A stretch of 64,000 bases of DNA from Diphasiastrum complanatum (Eukaryota > Streptophyta > Lycopodiopsida > Lycopodiales > Lycopodiaceae): NCBI GenBank assembly GCA_029204225.1, contig CM055099.1, positions 62,542,642 to 62,606,641 on the forward strand, given 5' to 3'. The notes beneath the pieces were generated by a model. It was given only the letters and a program-made list of their open reading frames with translations, made no database searches and had not been told where the DNA came from. A program made the position numbers and the translations under genes. Shown here piece after piece: positions 11,181-24,329 of this stretch. The stretch's first letter is position 1. Every line of letters begins with the position of its first letter.

Positions 11181-11525
11181 ATGCAATCGACAAGATTTAG
11201 GTGTGCAAGCGCACGAGCGCCACTATTTTTTCCATGTGTACATGCGGACTTGCAACGAGATATGTCTCAAGGAGACACAATGTACGAGGATATGCCATTT
11301 TCAATACATGATCATCAAGGCAACATGGATGAGATGTTGGATGCATTCTTCACAAGCCCACCCAAAGCCACATTGATGAGGGAAGAAGAGATGATGTGTG
11401 GCTTGTCATCCACTCCTTTGTACAAGGGTGCACAAATGTCAAAGTTGGGAGCTTGTCTATTACTCTTGAACTTGCAAACTATGTACGGATGGTTGGATGG
11501 GAGTGTCACGGAGTTATTTAAGTGA
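11181..11525 (+). pseudogene. CACTA transposase N-terminal fragment
   Basis: The 114-residue frame ends with PLYKGAQMSKLGACLLLLN and then MYGWLDGSVTELF. This closely follows the 'PLY.G....SKL....LL.LK...GWSD..F..LL' block that precedes the transposase core in plant En/Spm proteins. The preceding residues (DMPFSIHDHQGNMDEMLDA) are acidic, as in that family. The frame ends at TGA 11523-11525, before any DDE residues. About 75 bases further on an LTR interrupts the region. Confidence 0.7.
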
Positions 11526-11598
11526 GCTTGTCTTTTGGTGTACAAAACTCAAATCTTACTCATTTTGAATTTCATGTGTTGTGAGAAACTATAACTAG

Positions 11599-12119
11599 TG
11601 TCATGTCCATGGCCAGTAAGTAGGATTCAGTATACTCCTAGTCTTGGATACACGGTACTCCAGTAAATCAAGTTGTTAGTTATGCCATGTCATACTAGAT
11701 GTGACCCGAAAGTAACTAATATCCTTGTGAGGCCCAGAGCACACTAAATGGAGTTAGTACAAGGTTTGGGACAGTCAAAATATGTGTAGAGTTATTAATA
11801 ACAATTCTATGAATAGTTGGTCCATGCTTAGGACTCTATTCTAGGTGAATCTATGTATAGGAAACTTAGGACTATGCATGGCTATGTGCCCAGGTTGCTT
11901 TTGGCTCTATATATTGAGTCCAAACTCACCCTACTCCTCATGGTGATCATTGATTCATTGCCAGGGTTTCACTCTACCTTCATGCTTCCTATTCCTTGGC
12001 TTGGGGTTGAAGCTTTTAGAGTTGATTGGTTGCTTTTACTTGGCTGGGTGGTTGCTCCAAAGTGTGTTTTCCATTGTGTATTGTCTTGTAAGTAGGATCT
12101 TGAGGGAGCTTCACTTACA
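11599..12119 (+). repeat. Gypsy LTR (521 bp) inserted in the CACTA element
   Basis: It starts TGTCATGTCC and ends TTACA, immediately followed (after one T) by a tRNA-Met primer-binding site, so it acts as a 5' LTR on the + strand. It resembles the Gypsy A 3' LTR. No gag or pol follows, so the element is truncated after its leader. Confidence 0.75.
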
Positions 12120-12120
12120 T

Positions 12121-12132
12121 TGGTATCAGAGC
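12121..12132 (+). other. Primer-binding site, initiator tRNA-Met type
   Basis: TGGTATCAGAGC is complementary to the 3' end of plant initiator tRNA-Met and is where minus-strand DNA synthesis starts. Its position just 3' of the LTR end at 12119 fixes the orientation of that LTR. Confidence 0.9.
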
Positions 12133-13262
12133 AAGGCTTACGAAGATTGGAGAACATGGAGAAGGGCTACCTTTTGTTGAAATTTCAAATTGGATCTTGG
12201 AATTCTCTTCCAAGGTGGATAGCAAGGGTGCAAGTGGGTGTACTATCCCGGTTTCAATTTGCATGTTGCTAAGATCCATTACTCTTGGGATTCTTTGTGA
12301 TTTTATGGAGAATTGTCCTTGAAGGCGAATTTGTGATGTTTTTTTTAAGCTTTTTCTTGTGTAGATCAAATCTTTGGTAGATCTGAATTTTCCAGCAAGT
12401 GTACTTTCATTTTAGGGTTCATTAATGATGAAATTAATGATGTCTGCCGGTTCTTTCCAAGGATTTATAATTCTAGGCTATGTTTTGGTCAAAATTGCTT
12501 GGTTTTTCATGCTTTTTGGACAAATTAGATAGTAAGAACCAAAATCCAATAGGATTAGATCAATTAGATGGCTATAATTATATGAATTGGTATGCATGTG
12601 TTAGAGAAAGAGTTGTACTTTATTGTGATGAAAATCCCAGAAAATAGCCAAAAATCATCATTTTTGCTTGTTTTTTCATAAAGTTGGATAGTAGTTGGCT
12701 GTAAAACACCATGTAGAACTTGTAAAGAGGAAACCAAAGCCTTTTGAAGCTTTTCCTGAAGCTAGAGCCAAAAAATTCAGCAATTGAGCTTGTAGGAAGT
12801 CAAAAAAGTTCAAAAAATGACCTTTTTTGATGATTTTTGGGAGATGGATCTCTCCAAATCCATAAGGAAATAATTTTAAAATTATTTATTTATAGCATGA
12901 TTAGCATTCTTTTTTACCTTCCCAGCAAGCTATCAGACCTGTAAATTGATGGTCGGTGGCTTATGCACCATCTCCATCAAGTTTGAAGCTATTTTGACTT
13001 CTACAAATCAAGAAATCTTCGTTCTCAGCCTATACTACATCTTAGGATCAGTATGAATGCTTCATGGAGGTCTAATTTATTGTTTAAGACTGTTTGTAGC
13101 ATCAATTTTGGGCTAGAATGATGTTTGCACTTTTTTGCATGATACTGTCTTGTAGAATATGAAGTCCTGAATCAATATTTCTTATTTACCTAACACATTT
13201 TGTTCTTTCTCATCCAATATAGCAAATGCAATGCATTGTGGACGCATGGATGACATTTTTGT
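12133..13262. other. Retrotransposon leader or CACTA intron, non-coding
   Basis: No coding frame of note is present. The first part should be the untranslated leader of the LTR element whose PBS lies at 12121. Somewhere before 13263 the sequence must return to the CACTA transposon, but no junction can be seen. Confidence 0.4.
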
Positions 13263-14030
13263 ATGAAGTGCATTGATGAAAATAGAAACACCTATAATTG
13301 TGTAGTCATGGCAAATTTTACCCAAGAGAGTCGAGCAAGCACGACATACACCAATTTACTCTCTTCTCAACTTGATTATTGTGGGAAAATCAATGACATC
13401 TTCGAAGATGGATTTAGTCAATTCAGCTTTTTCATATTTTATGTCAAATGGTTCAAAGTCATTTGCAATGGTCCCAATGCAACTGTGAGGAAAGATGAGA
13501 GTGATTATTTTTCAATTGACTCCACCAAGCTTTGCACAGATCAAAGTGACACTTTTGTTTTTCCTTAACATTGTGAGCAGGTACGTACGTCTCCAAGTAG
13601 TCAATGCCCTTTTGATGTCAATCAATTGATTTTCAGTATACAAGAAATGTATATTGTATCTATATCAAAGCAATTGTAGCATAGCTACATATACTAATTA
13701 CGAGTCAATGTTTATGATAACATTAGTCAATTACAGATGGTCTTTCACCCTGACTGTTTAGATCCCAAATGGTGGTACGTAATTCAAGTCACTCCTTGAA
13801 GTAAAAGAATTTTTGAAGATAGAGATGTCATGGAGGACATGGCGCTTCCAACTGATGCACCTGAACAAGATCGTGATGATGAACTCGATGGCACATTTTC
13901 AGAGGATCATGTGCATGCTTCACAAGCATGATATTGAGCGTGATGCATCATCATCGAATGGATCGATGTCACACTGGCACAACTTTTTGATCTCTCTCAT
14001 TGTCACCATCGCCATAAACTTGTGAAGATC
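13263..14030 (+). pseudogene. CACTA transposase C-terminal (DUF4216-like) fragment
   Basis: The first part (13310-13579) reads LDYCGKINDIFEDGF followed by YVKWFKV. This is the pattern of DUF4216 ('YYG.i..I.el.y......vlFkC.WfD'), found at the C-terminus of plant CACTA transposases. A stop interrupts it at 13566. A GT..AG intron is plausible at about 13580-13736 (GTACGTACG to AATTACAG). The next exon then starts MVFHPDCLDPKWWYVIQVTP, matching the family's 'QVFY..DP....W.VV'. An acidic tail follows. Its place just upstream of the TAGTG end agrees with CACTA gene order. Confidence 0.7.
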
Positions 14031-14236
14031 AAACTATTTTAATAATGAAGCTGTAGGAGATATTTAGGTAGAATTAGAGATAGACTCGTTTGGTTTGGCG
14101 GATTTGTCGCATAATGATGTGGCAAATGACAACGAGAAATTAGCAAATGAATAAGTGAGACACTACGATGTATTGCAACTTATTGTAATATGAATCACAT
14201 TGTTCATTCCCTCGCGTCTCTTTTTCGATTCTATCT

Positions 14237-14288
14237 TTCAAAAAAACACTCAAAAAAAGTGTTGGAAATCGCGTGTCTTGTTGTAGTG
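14237..14288 (-). repeat. CACTA right terminal region ending TAGTG
   Basis: Read inward on the minus strand, the end starts CACTACAACAAGACACGC and continues into GATTTCCAACAC and AAAAAAGTG-like subterminal motifs. CACTA followed by CAACAA is a very common plant En/Spm terminus. The next bases outside are ATA, a candidate 3-bp target duplication; its partner cannot be tested because the left end is missing. Confidence 0.75.
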
Positions 14289-14698
14289 ATATTTGAACTC
14301 AGTAGAGGACAAGGAAATGCATTTCGGATTTCAATTGTTCCATGAAATGGGTTTTCCTACAAGAGAGCATATGTAGCCAGAAGTGGATTTTCTATATCCA
14401 TGTCTCCAGCCCACCAATCTAGGTCAAAATAGGCATTTAGAATTAGTGAATCCTCTGTATTTCTATCAAAGTGCAAAGCGTTGTTTGTTTGGGGTAAAAA
14501 CCCTAAAAGTTCAAAACTAATTAGTATAATTCCAATTTCATCAATCAGTATATAGGACTTTATTTTATTTTGCTTTTGCCATCACTACTTAAAGGGAGCC
14601 TAGATTTTGCATCTTCATGCAATAAGTCACTATACAATGCACATGTTTTTTGCGATTGTTGTTTATCTTTGGTATTGTAACTTGGAAGATGGATTTAT

Positions 14699-15611
<913 letters not shown>

Positions 15612-15700
15612 TTGATGATTTTTTTGCCGTAATTATTTTTTACATGCACCTTCCGTGCGGAAGGTTCATGAAAAAAAATTTACGGCAAAAAAAAAAAAAA
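15612..15700. repeat. Long inverted repeat (hairpin), about 35-40 bp arms
   Basis: The left arm runs through TTTTTTGCCGTAA, then ATTTTTTACATG, then ACCTTCCG. The right arm mirrors it with CGGAAGGT, TTCATGAAAAAAAAT and TTACGGCAAAAAA. The centre is CCGTGCGG at about 15655. The near-complete palindrome could fold into a hairpin when transcribed or single-stranded. It could be a small MITE or foldback element, or a palindromic snap-back footprint; no target duplication was identified. Confidence 0.8.
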
Positions 15701-16052
15701 ACCAAAGGTGAACATATTGCGCTCCGCGAGGCACGTCCATTTCCTTCATTAAAAAGCAAAATGTGATTTTAAAATCAGAGTCTCGGAGTAAACTCTAGAG
15801 GTTTTAACTACTAAATATGGTTGACAACATGAGATGGAATGCGAAAATGGTGAGAGAAGAATGTGGGTGAGAGAGAATGTAGGCTGTCATGGATAAAAGA
15901 CGATTCTTGACTGTTGATTGGGCCACATGTGCCCTAAGTCTTCAATGACAGGCAATTAAAGGGCATAGTTGAAGGGTGACGGGCAGTTTTTGGGACTTTC
16001 CAAAAAACAGTAGAAAGAGAAAAATCTAGAAGTTTTGTAGAGAGAGAAAAGG

Positions 16053-16079
16053 ATATATATATATATATATATATATATG
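16053..16079. repeat. (AT)n microsatellite
   Basis: An uninterrupted AT run of about 13 units lies in otherwise unassigned DNA. Confidence 0.95.
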
Positions 16080-16196
16080 TGCGTGGAGAAAGAGAGAGTG
16101 CATATTAGCCAGCATGATGTCAAAAAAAATTAGGGCTTTCTTAGGGTTAAACTTTTTTAGGGTCTTAGAATGAGAAATAGCCCTAATGTGAGGTGT

Positions 16197-16200
<4 letters not shown>

Positions 16201-16250
<50 letters not shown>
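16201..16250. repeat. (GA)n microsatellite
   Basis: A pure GA run of about 25 units precedes the possible exon-like region downstream. Confidence 0.95.
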
Positions 16251-16253
<3 letters not shown>

Positions 16254-16346
16254 GGTTCAGCTTTTTCACGGTTTCTTTTGCCTTTAAAACTTGATAGTGC
16301 TGGCTGGAATGCTCTTCCTATTCATGGTCGACCTGAGTGTAGTTAA

Positions 16347-16541
16347 GTGGCAAGTACTAACAGACACACTGACAACCCTTTGTGGTTTTTTATTCAGGCA
16401 TCGCTAGCGATCTTAGCTATTGAGCAACCATTAATGTTAGCAGTGCAGCTATGCAGCTATTGCCAGCATGGTGATATAGATTATTTATATGGGTTCCCAG
16501 GATGCTATGAAATTTTCTCTATGTCGTGGTCAAATCTCTGA
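16347..16541 (+). CDS. Hypothetical short frame, unrecognised
   Basis: A 64-residue frame starting MASTNRHTDN follows a (GA)n tract and a short upstream frame (GSAFSRFLLPLKLDSAGWN). I see no known motif. It may be part of an exon, or chance; kept only because base composition here is more gene-like than its AT-rich surroundings. Confidence 0.12.
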   Translation: MASTNRHTDNPLWFFIQASLAILAIEQPLMLAVQLCSYCQHGDIDYLYGFPGCYEIFSMSWSNL

Positions 16542-16903
16542 AATTTTGTCACTGTAACTTAACATTACAAAAGGTATATACTGTTGCAGGTTCTTACGGA
16601 TGCCCATTATCATAGATTGTACTCGTCGATGACATCAGAGGAGGCTTTCGCCATTGAACTGAAATGATAACGATGTTAAACCATTTTAATACAAAGCACT
16701 GCAACACTGGAACTCATTCTTGTTAGACCCAATCGAAGAAAAGTGCGTACATACAGTGGTCAAGAAGATTTGTGCACCGAATTAATCCAATGACTGAACT
16801 TTTGCAGTACATTTCAGCAAAATCAGACGAGAGGAGCCAGTTTTGCAGCTGCATGAATGCGAACAGCGAATGTTGGATAGTAACAGAATAGCAAGTCTTA
16901 GAA

Positions 16904-17236
16904 TCAAAGTCTGAAGTAAAAAGGCAAATTACCACTGGGACATCCCTCACTGCAACAGGAACCTACCGTAACTCTAGTTAAAGCACATTGATTGTTGCTG
17001 AGCTGCTGCCTGCACAGCTTGTAATTGCCCAAAAATTGTGGAGAAGAAATTAGTGTGGACTGTGCAGTCAACGTATCGTAAGGAAATCCCAGCCAATTAC
17101 CAGCCGAACCCATGCTGGATCTCTTGAGTGGTTGGACGCCAGATACGATCATGAAAGCATTTACTGATCCTTTCGGTGATTTTACTACTTGGCAGCTTTT
17201 CTTTTTGCAAAAGTAAGGTTGGGCTTGAACACACAC
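16904..17236 (-). CDS. Hypothetical 110-residue frame, possible exon
   Basis: The minus-strand frame has varied, non-repetitive composition (SVNAFMIVSGVQPLKRSSM, then GNWLGFPYDTL and a cysteine-containing tail). No family is recognised and no flanking splice site is convincing. It could be an exon of a host gene or old transposon sequence. Confidence 0.2.
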   Translation of the reverse strand: MCVQAQPYFCKKKSCQVVKSPKGSVNAFMIVSGVQPLKRSSMGSAGNWLGFPYDTLTAQSTLISSPQFLGNYKLCRQQLSNNQCALTRVTVGSCCSEGCPSGNLPFYFRL

Positions 17237-17449
17237 ATTACATATGACGAGACAGGACCTGCCTCACACTATGCTTCTGCAGGCTGGATTGATAGAAGCG
17301 CTTGGAGTTCATTGACAATCAATCAGCATTCAAAGTTCCAAGATATGAAGTGGCTCTCTCCAAAACGTATAGTCCGTTTTCTATCGATGTTTCAAGAAAG
17401 ACTAGGAAACAGCATACCATAGTTTACACTTTATAATACTTCAAATCAG

Positions 17450-19330
<1,881 letters not shown>

Positions 19331-19719
19331 AAATTATAACAAGATTCAATCCCAATAATTAGCAAATCCAAGTAATAAGAAAATCCAAATGAAGCATGAG
19401 AGATGGAGCAAGAAAGAAGAGCAAGGACATCCAATTTCAATTTGATAGAGGTTCCACCTATTTAAACTAATCAAATACCTATGTTGTAGTTTAGTGCGAG
19501 CACACTTCGCCTGTCAAAAGGGTTCGTTCCATGAGGATAGAGCTCTAACTATATTAAGTTGGCTACTTTAGTTGCCTTTCTAACCACATTCACATTAACA
19601 CTAACCCCAAACTATCCTATCATCAACCTAACACTAATCACACTATCCATGAGTAGAGGTGAAGGGGGATAAGAGAGATAGGTTAGAGGGAGGTAGCTCA
19701 CAAGCACAAGCACTTGTTT

Positions 19720-20487
19720 TTAATCTAATGGAAAAACTTTTCTAAAAATAAACAATATATTGTTGGGGGTCCAAAGGAGTCCCACATTCTGCCCATTTGT
19801 GTCGTCGTGGAATGGAGACGAAATGAGGATTGATCTGCAGTTGCCTCGATTGGTCAGATAGGCCCTGATGGTCAACGAAGTTTTTTCAAAGATGTGTTGT
19901 CGCAATACAGGTTGTGGAGCTAGTGCCGGAAGGCACGCAATCTCGTTGCCCTTAATATCTTTGGCAAAAAAAGATATGTGCCAGCTGTCGCGTGAGGATT
20001 CATGTGGAAATTGGACCAAGAATTCGTTAGTTTTGTCCTCCACGTTTTCAGGTTGATGGAATGCTCGACTGGCCAAAATGGATCGAGAGCCTTGGGAGGT
20101 TGATGCTTGTTGTTCCTCCGATGCTTTGATGGGACTCTGTCCTAGCCCTTGGGTAGTGTCTAGGCCTTGATATGGGCCTTGGTCTTGACCTTGATTGTCC
20201 TACCCCCCTGCATCAAATTCTTGATCATGGCTCATGCTAGCTTGTGCACTTTTAGTGTAGGTGGTGGTGAAATTACCATTGGGGCCGGTTGTGGTTGCTG
20301 GGCCACACGATGTTGCCAATCTTTGAGGGTCATATTAGCTTGTCTTAGCTCTTGATGTGCGCGAAGGCGATACCCATCAAAGGAGTCCTAGTCTTCTAGC
20401 GGTTGTCTGAAAAGCTCCACATGTTGGATTAGATAATCTGCCTCATGCTGGGTGAGCGATCTGTTGGTGTTTGATTAGAGAACGACA
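19720..20487 (-). pseudogene. Unrecognised coding remnant, possibly gag-like
   Basis: On the minus strand an ATG at 20487 begins MSFSNQTPTDRS. A frame change leads to LTQHEADYLIQHVELFRQPL, then a stop, then YRLRAHQELRQANMTLKDWQ and a proline/glutamine linker, and finally a 118-residue frame (20076-19720) with FPHESSRDSWHISFFAKDI. The glutamine/proline-rich middle and basic-acidic mix resemble retroelement gag proteins, but no capsid or zinc motif is present. The function is not known. Several stops show it is decayed. Confidence 0.35.
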
Positions 20488-21246
20488 TTTTCTTTTGTGG
20501 ATATCACAATATATATTTCTCTTAAATATTAATGCATGTTAGCGTGCTGCTTGAGTGATTTCTCATTTCTCATTGAAATTGATCCATAACTAGGGGGCTA
20601 ATCTGTTTGATCTAGGATTAGTTGGGTTGGTTTGTCCGCCATCCGTACCCTTTATGGTTGCTTGTTTAGGCATGCTTAGAATATGATCTTTGGATTAGGA
20701 CTCTATACTATCTATTTTCTAGATAAAAATGGTTTAGTGGAAGATTAGAGCCATACCCACTACCAAATTTCTCTAGTGAGGAATGGATTTTTCCAAATTC
20801 AACAATATAGGAAAGTTTTTTATCGAGATTGTATATGGATATCCAGAGTATATTAAAATGTAGCACTAGATCAAAGAATAATTGATTAAGTTGGTACCTT
20901 TTACTATTTTTGTTGATTTTTTTTTCTAATTGTGATGTTTTCGACAAACGAAAACAATGTTTATTTGTGAGGACTTGAGTGATGAGATGTTTGTCGAGTT
21001 GTTGGATGATCATTGGGATAGAAAACAAAATGGACAAGCTGAGTTCAGGGTTTGTAAATTGTCAATGACATTCAGATATCACATAGAAAAGTAGATGCTC
21101 ACTTTGCTACTGTATTATAGAAGATGGATAAAATGCAATAATGAGTGGAAGCCATTAGATCAAGATTTTTTCCTACACAACAAAGAGCAACTACAAATAA
21201 CAACGAGAAAAAATGACAACATTCTTGCTGAGATCGAGGTCAAGTC
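20488..21246. other. Unassigned DNA before Copia B
   Basis: AT-rich sequence without a recognised gene. A 109-residue minus-strand frame at 21037-20708 has no known motif and is probably chance. Confidence 0.4.
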
Positions 21247-21700
21247 TGTTGGATTTATCTCCTTTACTCTCCTTAATCCCATTTTAATCTACCTCCATTC
21301 ATGCTGCATGTTTACTCATGTTGTCACACAGTCAGCATATTTACATATAAAATAAGATAGGCGAAAAACACGACTATCTGCATAAATACAAGTAAATTTC
21401 ACAGGTGAAAAAGGTGAAAAACGCGACACTATATTTCTACACGTGATTTGTAATAGGCAAAAAAGACGACACTACCTTACAAAATGCCAAAGGTGCCCTT
21501 ACAGAAAAGCGAAGGCACCCTGTAAATCAAATCCTAAGGCATTTGTCAGAGTGTCGCAGTTTTTGCATCTTCACCAACGTTCATTTCAGCAAAGGCTGAT
21601 GTCGCGGCCTTCTCACGCTCATCCCATGCAACTATGCTAACAAATTTGATAATGATAGCAGTCACCCATGATCTCCTACAAACAGTGCATCCACTTTTTT
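21247..21700 (+). repeat. Copia B 5' LTR
   Basis: The start TGTTGGATTTATCTCC matches the 3' copy at 25808. The inner end is approximate because no clear primer-binding site was found between 21600 and 21812. The segment 21400-21560 holds short GGCACC and AAGGTG/CACCTT-type motifs. Confidence 0.7.
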
Positions 21701-21812
21701 TTTATACTTTGATTACAAAAAGATATCATTATGCATGTGAAAGAAATGACTATTTGTCCTATCACTTAGACTAATCTTCCACATAAATTCCCAAGGGAAA
21801 GCCAGCCCTATC

Positions 21813-22600
21813 ATGGACAAGCTCAAAGGAGCCAAGTACCATCTGTGAAAATTTAAGACGAAAATTGTACTATTGGTTAAAGAATTGTATGACGTTGTTA
21901 CAGGTGCAGAAGAGAAACCCAAAGCAGACGATGCAACAATCGCCAGATGGAAGCTGAAGGATGGAAAGGCTTTCGTGCTGATCATCCTCAACATTACGGA
22001 TACCCAGATCGGCCATGTATCTGAGGTTCAGACATCGAAAGAAGTTTGGGACATCTTGATCACACTATATAAAGTGTGAGATATAGCTTCCAAGCTACAT
22101 ATAGAAAGAAATTTTACTCCCTCAAGATGGCAAATGATGATCCCTGCAGAAACACATCAATCGATTCAAGAACCTGCTAAGGCAAATGGTCGTTGTCGGA
22201 TCTGTCATAGATGATCAAGACGTAGTGATGCAACTGCTTACAAGCTTGCCAAACTCATATGACAGTTGGGTGATGATCATCAGGACACATCCAGAACTGA
22301 CTCTTTCGAGAGTCATTACTATGTTGTTGCAGGAAGACACGTGGAGGAACGAAGTCTCAAGTTTCTCAGCTGATTCTCACGGTTTATACACCAACAAGAG
22401 CACGACTAAGCAGCAAAAGAAGAAAGACCCGAAGCAATCAAAGCCAGACCAGAAACCAGCACAACAGCACAGAGAACAATCAAATCCGCAAACAAAGAAG
22501 AAGTTGTTCTGCAGATACTACAAGTGAAACAACCACAAAATTCAAGACTGTTGGATACTACAAGCAAAGAACAACAACAAGGGAAAGTTGAGTCAAGTGG
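21813..22600 (+). pseudogene. gag: Copia B gag and nucleocapsid
   Basis: An ATG at 21813 starts MDKLKGAKYHL, interrupted by a stop. The frame 21873-22079 continues with ARWKLKDGKAFVLI and SKEVWDILITLY, which is standard Copia capsid. A further frame (22186-22527) has LLTSLPNSYDSWV and a lysine/glutamine-rich tail. The zinc knuckle at about 22507-22555 is degenerate (CRYYK..., then HKIQDCW) and has lost its second cysteine, with a stop inside. Confidence 0.8.
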
Positions 22601-22683
22601 CAAATGCAGCTACAGAAGCTCCACAACCTATTCAAGAAGCGGATCATGATGCCTTCATGACCAGCCATCAAGGAGCATCCGGT

Positions 22684-22967
22684 GATAGTTCTTGGTTCTT
22701 GGATTCCGGAGCCACTTAGCACATGACCAGCCTCATTGGTTGTTTCAAGTCCTATACACCTCATATAGTACCAATAAATATGTTCACCTTGGCGACAATA
22801 GCACACAAGCTATTAAAGGTGAAGGTACTGTGAGATTGAGTTTTACAAATGATCAATCTAAGCTACTCTCTAAAGTCTTGTATGTACCAAATTTATCTAC
22901 GAATCTGCCCTCTGTAATCAGAATCACAGATCTAGGACATAGAGTAGAATTCGAAAGTGATCAGTGA
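22684..22967 (+). pseudogene. Copia B protease
   Basis: SSWFLDSGAT is followed by a stop and then HMTS, giving the intact DSGAT active site with a stop two residues downstream. The segment 22790-22967 continues with STQAIKGEGTVRLSF and VLYVPNLSTNL, the usual C-terminal protease motif before the pre-integrase domain. Confidence 0.8.
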
Positions 22968-23084
22968 AAAGTAGTTGATAGGACAGGCAAGATCCTAGCA
23001 CTCGAAAAGAGGCATGGATACTTGTATAAATTAAGTCATTGCTTTTCTGCCTCTAGCTAGGCACTCAATACTTCTATTCATGCA

Positions 23085-23911
23085 AATAAAAGTTTACTTT
23101 GGCATTATAGACTTGGTCACTTGAATCATGCTGATGTACAGCAAATTTCTAGGTAATCTATTGTTCTTGATCTCGACTATCCTCATGATGAAGCCGAGTT
23201 ACTTGTCTATCAAGACTGTCTAGTTGGTAAACAGACTAGGAAACCATTTAAATCAAGCCATCAGCATATTGATAGAGGATTGTTAGACATTGTACATTCA
23301 GACATTTGTGGCCCGATGAAAAATCCTTCGCTGAAGGATGCAAAGTATTTTATAACTTTTATTGTTGAATTTTCTAGAAGGACTATGGTGTACTTTATAA
23401 AGAAGAAATCAGAAGCCTTCAACTGCTTCAGAATCTTCAAGGAGCATGCAGAAAAGGAGACTGGAAGGATGATCAAGGCCCTAAGGTCAAACAATGGTGG
23501 AGAATATATCTCTATCGAGTTTAAGGAGTACTACCAAAGCCATGGCATTGAGCAGCAATTCATCACTCCTTACAGTCCTCAGTCTGAGGAAGAACCGTAC
23601 CCTGGTTGAATCAGCCAAATATATGCTAGCGCATGCATCGCTACCCCAAGAGATTCTGGGCCGAATCTGTCTCCACTGCAGCTTACATCCAGAATAGATG
23701 CTCGACCAAGGCCCTCTTAGGCATGACACCCCACGAGGTGTGGACAGGCTCTAAGCCTTCTGTGAAGAACCTAAGAGTGTTCGGATGCATTACCTATGCG
23801 CAGATCCCAAAAGACACGAGAAAGAAATTGGACTTTCAAGGTCTCAAGACCATTCTAATTGGATATACTTCATTTGATAATACATACAAGTTGTATAATC
23901 CCGATACCTAG
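23085..23911 (+). pseudogene. Copia B integrase lacking the catalytic glutamate
   Basis: LWHYRLGHLNHADV (pre-integrase) leads to IVHSDICGPM (first aspartate) and ALRSNNGGEYIS, where the expected S-D-N/S-G-G is SNNGG, so the second aspartate is replaced by asparagine. At about 23580 PYSPQ is followed directly by frameshifted RKNRTLVESAKYML: the short QNGVVE segment carrying the catalytic glutamate is deleted. The C-terminal part (23633-23911) has WAESVSTAAYIQNR and NLRVFGCITY. Confidence 0.8.
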
Positions 23912-24329
23912 CAAATATTGTATAGCCGGGATACAATCTTTATCGAGGATCAATTCGCCGACATCAAAGGCAAGGATATTGCTCTGGGAGAACCTTCATC
24001 ACCTGTCATTGACACGACTGTCCGAGCTTTTGGCTCAGGCATGTCCATTGTCAACCCACTTTTTGACAGCAAATCAGACGAAGACATTGCTGCTACCCAG
24101 CAACAAGTCTCAGGAGTGGTTCACCAACCAAATCCTCCCAGAAAATCAAGCCAAGTGCACACACAGCCCACAAGGTATATTCCTAAGTCTGCATGCCTCT
24201 TAATATAGGAACCGACGATAGTCGAAGAGGCACTCAGCCAACCAGACTCTGATATCCGGAGAGAAGCTATGGACAGAGAGTATTCCTCTCTGATCAAGAA
24301 CTCGGACGTGGTCACTAGTAAAATTTTCT

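Larger units (their letters stand above)
11074..14288 (+). mobile_element. CACTA (En/Spm) DNA transposon, interrupted
   Basis: Two coding fragments of a CACTA transposase flank a Gypsy LTR: an N-terminal part at 11181-11525 and a DUF4216-like C-terminal part at 13263-14030. The right end is visible at 14284-14288 as TAGTG, the standard CACTA terminus, preceded by a terminal-repeat-like stretch. A left CACTA terminus was not found, so the left boundary is approximate and probably lost to the Gypsy A junction. Confidence 0.7.
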
